Below the pieces are notes generated by a model. That model was not told the origin of the DNA, searched no databases, and saw nothing but the letters and a program-made list of their open reading frames with translations. Made by a program: the position numbers and the translations under genes. 63,282 nucleotides of DNA from Cochliopodium minus (taxonomy: Eukaryota; Discosea; Himatismenida; Cochliopodiidae): the NCBI GenBank assembly GCA_024220525.1, contig JAMYWO010000069.1, positions 25,121 through 88,402 of the forward strand, read 5' to 3'. Position 1 is the stretch's first letter. Each line of letters opens with the position of its first letter. Below, piece by piece: positions 20,740 through 32,671 of the stretch.

Positions 20740-22992
20740 TTATTTCTTTTTTAACCTGTTCATAAGGTTTATGTACTTTTGGACGTCAAATTTCCTTTTA
20801 CATCCTTCAAAGTTCATGAAGCGGATCTTTCCAAAAATATCTCTTTCCTTCCATCCTTTATCAATTTAAAAAAAGAATTTAATAAAATTTCACTTTTAAC
20901 ATGATTTCTTAGTTTACCTTGATCGTGTATACCTCCTATTGACCAAGCACTTCCTACATATCCTATTATTTTTTTTTTTTTTTTTGGAATTTGGATAAAT
21001 CAAAATCAAGGTCTTGATCTTGTTTTTTAAAATAAGATCAAGGTCTTGATCTTGTTTTTTAAAATAAGATTTTTACCATTAGGATCTCTTCCATCAAGAG
21101 AACTAAAAAGTTAAAAATAAATTAGATTTTATGATTGAATTTCAAAAGTTAAATGAGATGATTTTGTTACTATTTGTCATTGAGAAAGTTAGTGAGAGAC
21201 AAAGCTTTCTAAAAAATGAAAAAAAAAACATAAAAAAAAAAAATGTAAAATTATAAAAAGATCTCTTTACTTTAGGGTCAGTAGTCCACTCCAAAATTTT
21301 CTTTGCCCAATACATTCTCATGTAACCATGCATTTTACCACAATAAATGAGTTGAAACTGAGCAGCTGCAAACAAAAAATTTAAATCAAATAAAAACAAT
21401 TTTTTTAAAACAAGAAAAAGATAATTTTTTTAAAATAAAAAAAAATATAATTTTTTATTTATTTTTTTTTGTATTTACCATTCCAAAGTGGATCGTATGT
21501 TTTACCGAACTCTAGTTGGTCGTCGCTGTAAAGATGTTCTCTTTTATCAGAGGTATGATCATTGAGAGTAGTTTTAGCCCAATCTTTAAAACCATCAAAG
21601 TTATCGTAATTTTTGTTGTAATAACAAAAATTTTCAGCAAGTTCTCTTCTCACAAATATTTCTTCCCTAAATTATTAAAAATAAAAAAATAAAAATAAAA
21701 AAAATAATTTTTTTATTTATTGCACAAAAATTTTTTTTTTATACTTAAAACTTGCGTGTCCTTTCTTTTTAGAATATTTACTAGCCTCCAATAAAACTCT
21801 TTGTGCAGATATCTACATTTAGGAAACAAATAAAATAAAATATAAAATGATTTCAAAAATAATTTACTTGTCCGAAATGTAAGAAAGGAGAAAGGTTTGA
21901 ACAAAATTCGAGATTAGGATCGTTTCTCTTTTCCCCATACTTGTCTAGTCTCTTCTCCAAAAAAGTGTTCAGAGTTTTAATGGAGCTGTCATACCCAGGT
22001 TCGAGCCATTCAATCGGACCAACAGACTTATCACAATTTTTTTCAAGGAACTCGTCTATTTCTTTCCATTCAACTTTCTATATTTTAGTATAAAATAAAA
22101 AAAATTTCTTAAAAAGAAAAAAGTTTTTTTACTTCTATTTTGTCTTTGTTCATAGTGTGAGTCTTGATGTCTATAAACTCTGTGAGATATTCTTTCTCGT
22201 TGTTTTCTACTTTTTTACGAATTGTCTTTGCTGCGTGCTCCTCTTTGTCACTAGTGATCCATACAGGAATAACCTATTTTAAAAATTTTTTGATAATCAG
22301 GTTGAAATTTTAAATTTTTTTTTTACATTGTGAGCATCAACTTCCCAAAAAGGTACTTTAAGTTTTTGTAGCACTTTAGAAACTTCTTTTTTCCATTCCG
22401 TGGATATCCTAAGAGGAGAACAATCAGCTACAACTCCCGCTACATCATATTGCTTCACTGTTTCTTGCATTAGATCTTGTGCTTTTCCTATCTTTATGTA
22501 TAATGGTATGTTGTAATTGTTGCATCTTTTTTCGAGTTCTTTGAGTCCTTTTATCATGAAATCATAATGTCTCAATGCTACAAAGGAAAAAAAGTAAATA
22601 TTTATTAATAAATAATTCAGTGAATATTAATATTCTTTTCATTTTATTACGAGCATTTGGATAATTAATGAGATAAAAACAGATCATAAGACCACAATCA
22701 TTTTCTATTGCCAACTTTTGTGAATATATCAAAGCCCTTTTAAAAATAAATAAAAATAAATTTCATTTCTTTGGTAATACTCTTACCAATTATCTTCTAC
22801 TCTTTGATCTCTGCTCATCCAATACATAATTGTTCCTTTTTTTTTCAAATCGAACTTTTGAAGTTTTCTAACTCTTTTCATATTAAACACAACAGGGTTC
22901 TTTTTGGTTTTTTTGTTGATATTATTATCTTCAATCTCTTCCTCTTCTTTATCTTCTTTATCCCCCAAACTTCTCTTTTTATCCTGCTTCAT
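20740..22992 (-). CDS. PHR: Class II CPD DNA photolyase
   Basis: FAD enzyme that repairs cyclobutane pyrimidine dimers in light. About eleven short exons on the minus strand. The start at 22992 gives a Lys/Glu-rich N-terminus with a likely nuclear signal, then [16 protein letters not shown], the class II opening. Next come [34 protein letters not shown] and [90 protein letters not shown]; and [19 protein letters not shown] at the end. These cover the antenna domain and the FAD and substrate-binding C-terminal domain in order. One intron (around 21000) contains a 34-bp tandem repeat. The presence of a photolyase suggests exposure to sunlight. Confidence 0.95.
21003..21070. repeat. 34-bp tandem repeat (two copies) in a photolyase intron
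   Basis: TCAAGGTCTTGATCTTGTTT followed by TTTAAAATAAGA occurs twice head to tail. Each copy contains the palindromic AAGGTCTTGATCTT-like core, so the single strand could fold. It lies in a short intron near the 3' end of the photolyase gene. Confidence 0.8.
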
Positions 22993-23406
22993 TTTGTCCT
23001 TTTTTTTTATTTTATTATTTATAGTTTAATATGCTTGATAAATCTTCAAAATTTCTTCTCCATTCTATCGTTTTTTTGATTTTAAATTCGATTTTAATTC
23101 GTTATTTTTTTATTATTTTATAAAAATTATGATTTCACAAAAAGTTTTGATCAAAATAAAAATAAAATTGCAATTTTTTTCAACCAAATCAATCAATTAG
23201 ATACCATTTGAATTCTGAATGTGAATTCTTATAATCAAAAAGATTCATTCAAAAACACTGTTGATTTTCGTATTGAAAGTAAATTGAAGCTATCCACTTT
23301 AAACTGAGGGAATCATTCCACTTTTACAAATTATTTGCTTTCTTGCTTCCTTGATCAAAAAAAAATAAATAAAAAAAAAGAGAGTTGTGATTGATCGAGT
23401 AATAAA

Positions 23407-24485
23407 ATGAGAAATATTTTATTTCTCTTCTCTTTCTTTCTATTAATGATCTCAATCAATGCACAAGCACATACAGGACATGGATATAAAATTGGAGAAG
23501 AAATAAAGATGGAGTGTAAAAACAGTAATGACTATTGAACATTAAAATTGCATTTTAATCTCAATTACCCATAATTTATTAATATAGGATTTGATAAATG
23601 GGAAGGAGGAATAATTTGTCAAGAAAGTGGTATATTAAACTTTTTTTTGTAAAAGATTACAGGATTCCTTACTCCATTTTTTAGGAAAGCCTATATCTTT
23701 CTTATTTGGTCTTGATGCTTTCCATCATTGTGCATGGCATATTAAGGATGAAGATGAATATAAATGGATAATTTCATTGGTGAAAGTAAATTTTACAATA
23801 TATCATCATAATAACCTTTATCATCGTAATCTTGTTGATATTACAAAACACTCTCAAAAATATAATGATATTTTGAAAGAAAGGAAGAACATTTATTATA
23901 AATTGAACGATAAATATCAATCTTAATCAAAAAATAACATCCATTCTTTCAAAATTTCTAATTTATTTACATTTACCTTCAAATTATACAAGAAATTTCA
24001 TAAATTACCTTTTAAAAACTCTTTTTAATCAACAATACTTTCCTACATACATCATCAAGCAAGATCAAAGTTATCAATGCAGAATAAAGATGGTACCCCA
24101 ACATGAATTCTTCATTCCATTCGAAATCCCAATCTGGGGAGTCTTAGAGAACAGCGATCACATCCACTTGGACAATCATCTCAACATCATCTTCCATGTT
24201 GAAGATGGGAACATCTTGGGTGTAGCAGCTTATCCAGTAAGAGATAGATTTGCATATATCAAGCCAGGAACAATAATAAATTTACATGGTATCGTTAAAT
24301 GGTTTCAGGGTGCTTCTTTTGTCCCTTTGAACTCTTCTCATAGTTTTTCTTCTGCTTCCTTTCCTTATGTGTTGGTTTTTCTTTGGTGCGTTTTGACTAT
24401 TGTCGCCTGCTTGTTGTGTGGTGTTGTTGTTTATAGATCTTTTTTAAAACCTCGTTTGATTTCCAAATTCATCAAGAAGGATTGA
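23407..24485 (+). CDS. TM9SF/EMP70-like ectodomain protein with a single C-terminal membrane segment
   Basis: Begins with a signal peptide (MRNILFLFSFFLLMISINAQ) followed by GHGYKIGEEIKMEC, like the Y-K-x-G-D-x-V start of TM9 proteins. Small exons follow around 23589, 23684 and 23834, then a long last exon to 24485. FFIPFEIPIWGVLEN, HLDNHLNIIFHVEDGNILGV, YIKPGTIINLHGIVKWFQGA match the order of the TM9SF1 lumenal domain (F-x-V-x-D-x-P-I-x-G-F, T-H-L-D-F-H-L-E, then Y-S-V-x-W). After one membrane segment (FPYVLVFLWCVLTIVACLLC) there is only a 12-residue basic tail where TM9 proteins have eight more membrane segments. The function of a one-pass form is unknown; exon boundaries in the 5' half are approximate. 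Confidence 0.6.
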
Positions 24486-24886
24486 GTTTTTAAACAAGAT
24501 AAAATTAATCTTTTTTATTAAAATTTATTTATCTAAATTTCCTTTTTGTTTTTGCTTTGTTTTCTTTCTGCAAACCTTCTATAGCAATGTTTCAAAGTTA
24601 TGGACAATGAATGTGAACATAAGGGGTAGGAATGTTAAATTGGAAAGAGAATAAAATTTTTAAAGATTCATTTCAATTATAAGATGAAAAAGAAAGCTAA
24701 AAAGTTAAAATGATAAGTTCTTTCAAGAAATAAAATAAAAAAAAAGAATAAATTCTGAACAGAACAATATTATCTTTTCCAATTTTTCTTTGTTTTGTTT
24801 AATTCCTTTTTAAACACTAAGTTGATTGAAAGATCTTTTGAATCAAGGAATAATTAACTATTTGTTCAAAAAAAAAATAAAAAAAA
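24486..24886. other. Intergenic region
   Basis: 400 bases between two plus-strand genes; AT-rich, no ORF or repeat of note. It should contain the terminator of the TM9SF-like gene and the promoter of THOC2. Confidence 0.5.
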
Positions 24887-27800
24887 ATGGAGATACTTAA
24901 AGCTTATGAACCTTCTTTTCAATTTATACAACAAAATGATTTGAAATCTTGGAAACCAAATGGAATAGAAAGAATGTAATCAAAAAGAATTTAATAATTA
25001 TGATCTCTCGCTTCTGAAAAAAAATTAATGCCTTCCTAATATTTTCCTCCATTTCTTTATAGTTCCAATGAATTCAAAAATAAGAATGAAAATGATGGTA
25101 ATATTTCCCAATATTTGAATATATTTCTCAATATAAAGAATAATTATTAGGAATAACAAAGAAGATGATAATATATGAATTATATTGGTCTTATATAACC
25201 AAAAAATTGAATGTTGAAGATATAATTGATTTTCTCAAAGCGACATTGGTAATTTTCCTTCTAAATTCAAATCAAATTGAAATATAAGCCATATATATCT
25301 GTCTAGGACAAGAATCTGAGTATGGTTATAGCTGATGTAGTATGGATGTTAGATTTAGAATTATCTTCAGAGAAATTGATTCAAGATAAAAACGTAGAGA
25401 AGGCATTCATCGAGCTGACAAACAAGATTATCAAATTTGAATTTGTGAAAAAAGAAGCATTGGAACAAACATTAGAATCTGCCTTGTTGGAAAAGTTGGA
25501 TATCTTAGATGTAGATGATTACAATAGAAGTTTACTCTTATACAACACAAGAGAATAGTAAAATGCTTTTTTTTAAAATTCTAGAGATGTTCAAAGGTTT
25601 ACAACAGTCTAAATTTTGTTAGCAATTAATTTATATCCGCTAACAAAGTTGTAAATTTTGGACATGTCTATTAAAATACATTTTTTGAAAATTTTTTTTT
25701 TCTATTAAAGTTTTACACAACCAAACTTTAATCTTTTGAATGAATCGAATGAAGGTTTTTCCAAACTCATCTTGGATGTTTCTTCTATTGAATTCAGGAA
25801 GCTGGAGCCTAGTGAAGCAGTGCAAAGGGTGAAACAATACATAGGAACTTTTGATCTCAACTCACACAAAGTCTTAGAGTGAGTTTCTTTTCTTCGTTTT
25901 CTAATGTTTAAATAATTTTGTTTCTTTAAAATATAAAGCATCATTCTTCAACAATTCGAGTATGACCCAAGAGAAATCAACACTTTCGTTTCTATTTTCA
26001 AAATATTGCCAAAGTATGTTGCTCCTGTCATTGGGTTTCGTTTGAAATTTCTTCATGTAATTTCCAAAAGATTTAGTTTATTAATAGATTTTTTCTTCTA
26101 ATCATTTTTTTTTTCTTTAACAGAAAACTAAAAAATCAGCAAATTCAAATATTTATTATTTGACTGCAAAGTTGATATCTGAGAAACTTCTTGAAACAGA
26201 AATGATCTATCCTTACTTGTTTCCCAACGAGAGCGAAATAAAGAAACTTCTTGAACAAGAGAAAGAGAAGAGGCTTGAGAACGCGAGAGTGGTTTCTATG
26301 TTGGATGATGACGAGAAGGTGGATGAAGGAGATGAGTGGAAGAATAGTTGTCAATTGTATTGTTTGTTGCTTGCTCTCATCAAAGACGAAAATGTTGAAG
26401 AGTTTGAAAAACTGATTATCCACGCAATTTCTAAGCAACTTGATCCTTTATCTTACAAGCCTATTCTTAATTTGTATTTGTCCAAGATTAGCAGTTTCAT
26501 TGATCCTCTTTATGCCAAAGTTCACGAAGCGAAATTCAAGTTGGAGTACAAGTATACCAAAAGCGGGACTCAATTGGAAGATACCACCCAGATAAGTACT
26601 TTGTTGTTTCAAAAGTTGGACATCGTAGGCACTTATGTTTCTAATGATAAAATCTTGTTTTCCAAACTTTGCAGGATATTTATTTATTGGTTCTCAAAGA
26701 AACAAGAAGAGTCCTCTCAATACGTAAATAATGTGCTCATTCACATTCTTCTTCCTTCTCTTTCTTTGTGCGAGAACATCCCTGTTTATTCAAACGATAT
26801 CTGGGAGATCCTCGAAACATTAAATTACGAAACAAGATTCTATGTTTATTCAAAGTGGCACGAATTGTACGAGAAGAACACTCATCTTGCTGTTGCACAA
26901 GTAAAGACCATCTCTCAAATAGGAGGTATTTTAAAAAGAGTCAGTAAAATGAATTGCAAGGAGATGGCCATCAAAACTGCAAAAGTGACTCACTCTAATC
27001 CTCTTATAACAATCAAGGCAATGATATCGAGAGGTATGGCTTACAACAACATGATAGAAAGTTGTGTGGAGCTCTTTAGGCACTTCACCAAACTGTCTTA
27101 TGATGTCATCGCATACATTTTGATTTCAGAAGCTTACAATGACAAACCAAAGTTGAAAGAAGATGGAGTGAGTTATATAAACTGGTTCGAGAACTTGTCC
27201 GAGATTTCAGGGCTTTGCTACAAGAACTATTCTTCAATACCCATGTATTGCATGATAGATTTCGTCATTTCTTCTTTGAAGCAAGACAATATCTACAACA
27301 TTAACTTTCTCAGCAAAATCATCTTCAAGTTGAGTGGTATAGAGCTGTTGGACGACTTGGACAAGATAGAAGACAACCAGATTGAAGCTAGGGGAGGTGG
27401 TCCCAATTTGAGATTGGAGTGTGCGGGTGTTGGTATTCTTCCTGTCAACAGACCTACTGCCGAAAGACTTAAATTAAGTCTTTACAACAAGAAAAAATCG
27501 TACATTCTTTCTCTTCTTGTTTTGGCTTGTCAACAACTCAAGTACATCCCCCCTACAACTGAACACACAAAGATTTTTGCTTATTTCAACGACCAAATCT
27601 TCACTTTCTTCTCCACCCTCGTTGAGTTTTTCAATTTGACGATGACAAAGAAGGAGTACGCCATGAGCATCGCTTCTCTAACGGATTTGGTAAACAAATA
27701 CGGAATAGAGCCACCAAAAGCTTTTTCGATCATCCGTCCCGTCATCACCTTGTTCTACCAAGACCCTCTCTTCAAAAACATCGACTCTGATTCTCCCAGA

Positions 27801-30465
27801 GAATCCCTCGATGAAGCCTTCAGATCGATTTACCCCAAAGAGACCATCGCCGTCATCACCCCGACTTTCCTCAAAATTTTCTGGACTCTCAGCCTCTACG
27901 ACATCGAACACCCCTCCTCCGCCTACGCCAAGGAAATCCTCAAACAAACCAACGAGCTCAACCAAATCGACAAGAAGCTCGAAAACTCTGCCGAGACAAA
28001 GTTAAAGAAAGAAAGTCTGGAGGCCCTCAAAAAGGAGAACGCCGAGCACAAATCCCACTACTCCAAAATCGAGTCCAACTTGGAAGTTCTCAAGTCCGAG
28101 ATAATGATGCAATCGAAAACTCTCAAAGAGAATCTCGTCAACGAAACTTTTCTCCAGGTTTGTCTTTTTCCTCGTTGTTTCCAAAGTTCCAAGGACGCCC
28201 TTTTTTGTGCAAAGTTCATTCAGGTGATCACCAAGATGAACATGCCTCAGTTCAGCCCTTTCATTTTGTTTGACAAAATCTTCCGCAATGTTCCTCACAT
28301 CATTTGTTCCCGTACTTTTGACGAGTCTCTCCAGTTTGGCAGGTTTCTCGAGAAGATCATTCTCCTCACCAATTCTTGGAAGGATCAGAAGAAATATGAA
28401 AAGGAGTTTTCGAACAGTACTTTCATGTTGGCAAAAGGTAAATTTTTTAATTAATTTTTTTTATTTCTTATTTTTTCTATTTAATCTTTTTATTTTTATT
28501 TATTTTTTTATTTTTTTCTTTTTAATAGAATATAATTTTATTTTATTTTTGTTTCTTTATTTAATTTCTTTTAATTTTGAATATTTATTTTTTATTTTTT
28601 ATTTTTTTATTTGATTTTCATTTTAATTCATTTTTTTATTTTTATTTTTCCATTTTTTTAAAAATTTTATGTTTTTTTAATTTCATTTTAACATTCTTTT
28701 TTTAAAAAAAGGAGGATTCATTGAACACCAAAAGTATCTCAACATCCACAAAAAGTGGCACCAAAGACTGATGGACTTCTTCGTAAGCTGCCTGGGAAAA
28801 AGAGACTACATGAGCAGCAACAACTGTCTGAGAGTGATGAGACAGATCAACAGGGTGTTCCCTTCTTACCCCTCCCATTGCGAGCCCATCATTTCCTCTG
28901 TGAAGGATCTCAGTGAGGACCAGTCTTTGAAGGATCTTGCTACTGTTGCCAAGAGGTATCATGACATCATCAAGATTGAAATCAAAAAGAGGGAAGAAGA
29001 TTACAACAAAAAGGAGGGTAATAAAAATTTTTATTTTTTATTTTTTTTTAATATTTTTATTTTTTTATTTTTTTATTTTTTTATTTTTTTATTTTTTTAT
29101 TTTTTTATTTTTTTATTTTTTTATTTTNNNNNNNNNNNNNNNNNNNNNNNNNNNNNNNNNNNNNNNNNNNNNNNNNNNNNNNNNNNNNNNNNNNNNNNNN
29201 NNNNNNNNNNNNNNNNNNNNNNNNNNNNNNNNNNNNNNNNNNNNNNNNNNNNAAGAATTATGATTGCTTCATTCGAATAAAAATTATCACCATATTCTTA
29301 AATTGATGATATTCCTATAATATTTTTCCACAACAAATATACTGATAATATTATACCCAAATTTAAAAATTTGTATCAAAATAATACTGAATATCATTCA
29401 ATAGTGAATTCTCTTCGAATGGTAAATATTGTTACAAATTACCATAATTTTTAATCGTTTTTTTTTCTAAAATCCAAATTTATTTTTTTATTTTCATCAT
29501 AAACAGAAAAGACTTGTCGCAAAGAAAAAGGGCAAAATGTTCAGCGCAAGCAAAAATTTTTATGAAAAGGCTGCCCTCACACAACCAGGAAAAAAATTAA
29601 TAATGAATTTCGCTCCAGAAGAGATGGTAGATGTGCTTGAAAGACTATCCAATTTGTTTCAAAAGATCTCCAAGCATGGTGATGTCCATTACTCCAATGC
29701 TTTACGTATCATCATGAAATCTTTGCTTTTGATCAAGGGAAAGGAATGCAGTTTGGAGGATTTCCGTCCTTGTCGTATGCCTGGTCTTAAGGTATGGCAT
29801 TCTTTCATCGAAATGGAAAACACCAAAAATAAAAAAAGAGATATCGAAATGCTATCCAAGGTAAACATTCCAATCAAAAATGATCTCATAACAACTAAAT
29901 TTAATCGATTATAATTTAATCTATATAATGACCCGAACCCATAATATCAATATATTTTGTACATATTTTATTATATGACAATCATCAATTGCTTTATTCC
30001 AAATATGTCTTTTATTATGAATTCTTTCATATTTTAATTGAACTCATTCATATTGAAAAAAAAATCATTTCAAGATTAATCTTATTGAAGATCCTTATTT
30101 AATTTTTTTTTTTTCCGATCATGATCTGAAATAATCTACAGTTCAATTTAATTCTTATTTAAAAATTGAATTTTATTTTTTTTCATTTCATTTTATCATT
30201 CAACTAGGAAATCAAAGAGTTGCAACACGCAGTCTCCAAAGTACTCCAACCACACCTAACCCCGAAAAGTATAGTTCACAGAGTCAACGCAGTATTCGAA
30301 TTAATCATCCAAGAGGACGTCTTAGAAAAAATATTCTTTTCTGAAGATAAAGAGATAGTAGAATGTCGTAATGAGATGTGCAAAACTTTGAAGGGTGTTT
30401 GGGAAGGTAAAATCTCAAAAAGCACCCAAAAAAAAGTCATTAACAGCAAAATGATCGATAATTAA
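24887..30465 (+). CDS. THOC2: THO complex subunit 2
   Basis: THOC2/Tho2 is the scaffold of the nuclear THO complex, coupling transcription to mRNA export. Approximate exons: 24887-24976, 25063-25100, 25152-25248, 25306-25553, 25712-25878, 25939-26056, 26124-28437, 28711-29018, then after the gap 29507-29861 and 30207-30465. Conserved landmarks in order: TKLNLLNESNEGFSKLI (THOC2 F-N-L-L-R-E-E-x-E-G-Y-x-K-L), LYAKVHEAKFKLEY-type helices, WFSKKQEESSQYVNNVLI, ARGGGPNLRLECAGVGI, and FPRCFQSSKDALFCAKFIQV. RQINRVFPSYPSHCEPIISS and LATVAKRYHDIIKIEIKKRE close the conserved part. The last two exons (GKMFSASKNFYEKAALTQPG onward) do not resemble THOC2, and are separated by the gap, so they may be a lineage-specific tail or another gene. 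GC content rises in 27.7-28.1 kb. Confidence 0.85.
29019..29127 (+). repeat. TTTTTTA tandem array in a THOC2 intron, ending in the gap
   Basis: A regular array of T6-7A units beginning just after the donor at ~29019 and running into the N block. It probably caused the assembly break. Confidence 0.9.
29128..29252. other. Assembly gap (125 N)
   Basis: N run directly after a T6-7A array and directly before one copy of the 143-bp interspersed repeat. The join on its right side should be treated with caution. Confidence 0.99.
29253..29396 (+). repeat. Interspersed ~143-bp repeat, copy 1
   Basis: From AAGAATTATGATTGCTTCAT to the end of AATACTGAATATCA this segment is almost identical to 53522-53664; I count only a few differences (CCACAACA vs CCCAACA; CCCAAATTTAAAAA vs CTCAAATTGCAAAA). 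The left end abuts the gap, so the true extent is unknown. The last ~25 bases read NLYQNNTEY in both contexts. Confidence 0.9.
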
Positions 30466-30758
30466 TTTTTCACAAACAAAAAACAAAAAAAAATCTTTTT
30501 TTATTTTTTTTTACCCTTTTTTCAAAAAATTCCAAAAAAAAAGGGGTGGAAGCATGATGTTTTCTCTTGTTAAAAATTTTTTTTTAATTATAAATAAAAA
30601 GAAATCATAAAAAAAAGAATTAAAAAGATTTTTTTTTCTATTCATTTTTATTTTTTAACTTAATAAATGTCCCATATTGTTTCTTTATAAAATTTGTTGA
30701 AACGTGTTTAATTTTAAAAAGATATTCTGATTCTCCCATTAAAAAATATTAAAAAAAA

Positions 30759-32586
30759 ATGAAGTTAAAATCGAGAATAATTTTGGTGGTTTTATTGTTA
30801 TTATCCACATTATTTCTAATCACCCATGCCCAATCAAATAATAATGGAAATAAGATTGAAGAAACAAAAGAAGAAATAAAGGAAGAAAAGATAGTGAATG
30901 TAGAAGGAGGTCAAAAAGTCATAGAAAAAGAAAATGATGAAGAGAAAATAGAGGATGCGCAAAAAGAGAAGAAAGATAAAGAGGATAAAGAGAAGATGAT
31001 CGATGAAAAGGTGAAAGACATCAAAAATCAGATAAATTCAGATCAAGAGAAGATGGAAGAGGAAATGAAGAAGCATAAGGGACATGAGGGTCTCCATTCT
31101 TTCCTATTGATCGGCATATTCGTCCTGATGTTGTTCATACAGCTTGGATTGGTGTATTGGAAGAAGGCTCATTTCAGATCGTTCCAGATGGTCACCCTGT
31201 TGGGATTATGGAGCGTCCCATTCTTGATCTCAATGTATTATGGCTATCTAAGGTTTTTGTTGATATGGGGCATCTATACATTGATAACAGGTAAAAATGA
31301 ATAAGTAAAAGATGAAAAGATTGTCTATTATCTTTGACATTTGATCATTTTACTATCAGTTTTTGATCAGATTTATGTTATTTTTAAACTGATCAATTTG
31401 AAGATATTTTCATTTTGTAAATTAGAAGCTATATCTGCAATAAAGATGAATGATTTTTTTTTATCGTGTTAAAAATATGTCTGGAGGTCCAGCCACATAT
31501 TAAAAAAGAAAAAAAAATTTCCCCTTTTGCTTTTCGACAAAATTGATGAAAGAAAATTTTATAACTGCCAAAATAAAATTCAATTGAAATCAAAGTTTTC
31601 AAATGATAAATTTAAAAAAAACACAACTTTAAATACTTAATTATTTTCATTTGTTTTTTTTTTAATCAACTCATTTTTAATGATTTTTTTTCAAAAATAA
31701 ATAAAAAGGATACAGATTGAAGAAAATTTATTTGGAGAACCCTTTGGAACCCAACACACCCAGAAAAACATACTCCTGGTTCTTTTGGGGATACAAACTC
31801 TCATTCGGGATGTCCATCTTGGGTTACGTGATCATCATGTCTGACATCTTTGGCTTCTCAGACCTCCTCGGCTTGAAGTTGGGTTATTATGGTGCCATGC
31901 TTTTGTTTTATGGACTTTATTATGGTGTTTTGGGGAGAGATCTCGCTGAAATTTGTGCAGAGAAAATGGCTACCAGTTTTGGTGTAAATATTTTTTTTTT
32001 AAAAAAATAATTTTTAAATATTGACTAAATTCCAATTTATTCTTGTTTGAATTAATTAATTTTATTTTTTGTTTTTTGTTTTTTTTTTCTTTTTCTATTT
32101 TTCTATTTTATTTTATTTTTTTTTTGCTAGTTTTATTCAAAGAAAGGAATGCCAACAAGAGACATAAACACTGGAAACATCTGCGCAGTGTGCAACCGCA
32201 ACCTGGCCAGACTCAGAGACGACCCTCAAGCCGAAAAAACAGTCCAACTTCCTAACTGCAAGCACGAATTCCACGAGTTCTGTATCAGAGGTGGAATATT
32301 TTAAAAATAATTTTTGTTAAATTATTTTTCATTTCATTTTTTTTTTAATTTCATTTAATTTATTTTTTTTTTAAAATTTTTTTAAAAAGGTTGGTCAATT
32401 ATTGGTAAAAAGGATGTGTGTCCTTTTTGTAAAGAAAAAGTAGACTTAAAGAGCCTCTTTGTCAACCCTTGGGAGAAGCAGTCCATCTTGTGGGCCTATC
32501 TCCTTGACTGTGTCAGGTACTTGGTGGTGTGGAACCCCATCATTATTGTGATTCTCAGATTATTTATTCAAATTTTTGATGCTTAA
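30759..32586 (+). CDS. RNF121: RNF121/RNF175-type membrane RING-finger E3 ligase
   Basis: RNF121 is an ER/Golgi membrane ubiquitin ligase involved in quality control and ion-channel trafficking. Four exons (30759-31290, 31709-31983, 32131-32290, 32390-32586) join in phase to 387 residues. There is a signal peptide (LVVLLLLSTLFLITHAQ), a ~90-residue Lys/Glu coiled-coil-like insert that animals lack, then KGHEGLHSFLLI and membrane segments including WKKAHFRSFQMVTLLGLWSV. Family hallmarks follow: LLFYGLYYGVLGRDLAEICA, FYSKKGMPTRDI, then the RING: CAVCNRNL, LPNCKHEFHEFCIRGWSIIG, CPFCKEKVDL, and NPWEKQ. All eight zinc ligands can be placed. The C-terminal hydrophobic stretch (YLVVWNPIIIVILRLFI) is also family-typical. 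Confidence 0.94.
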
Positions 32587-32671
32587 AAAGAAGAAGAAAG
32601 AAAAAAAAAAAGAAAGAATTTGTATATTTATAAAAAGATATTATATTAATTTTAATAAATTTTAATTTATA

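Noticed and set aside
25592-25665. Inverted repeat around GTTAGCAATTAA...CCGCTAAC as a terminator or mobile element end
   Set aside because: Short, imperfect, and inside a THOC2 intron; no further element structure.
27678-28005. ORFs opposite and out of frame in the THOC2 main exon
   Set aside because: Arise from local higher GC; the THOC2 frame alone matches the family.
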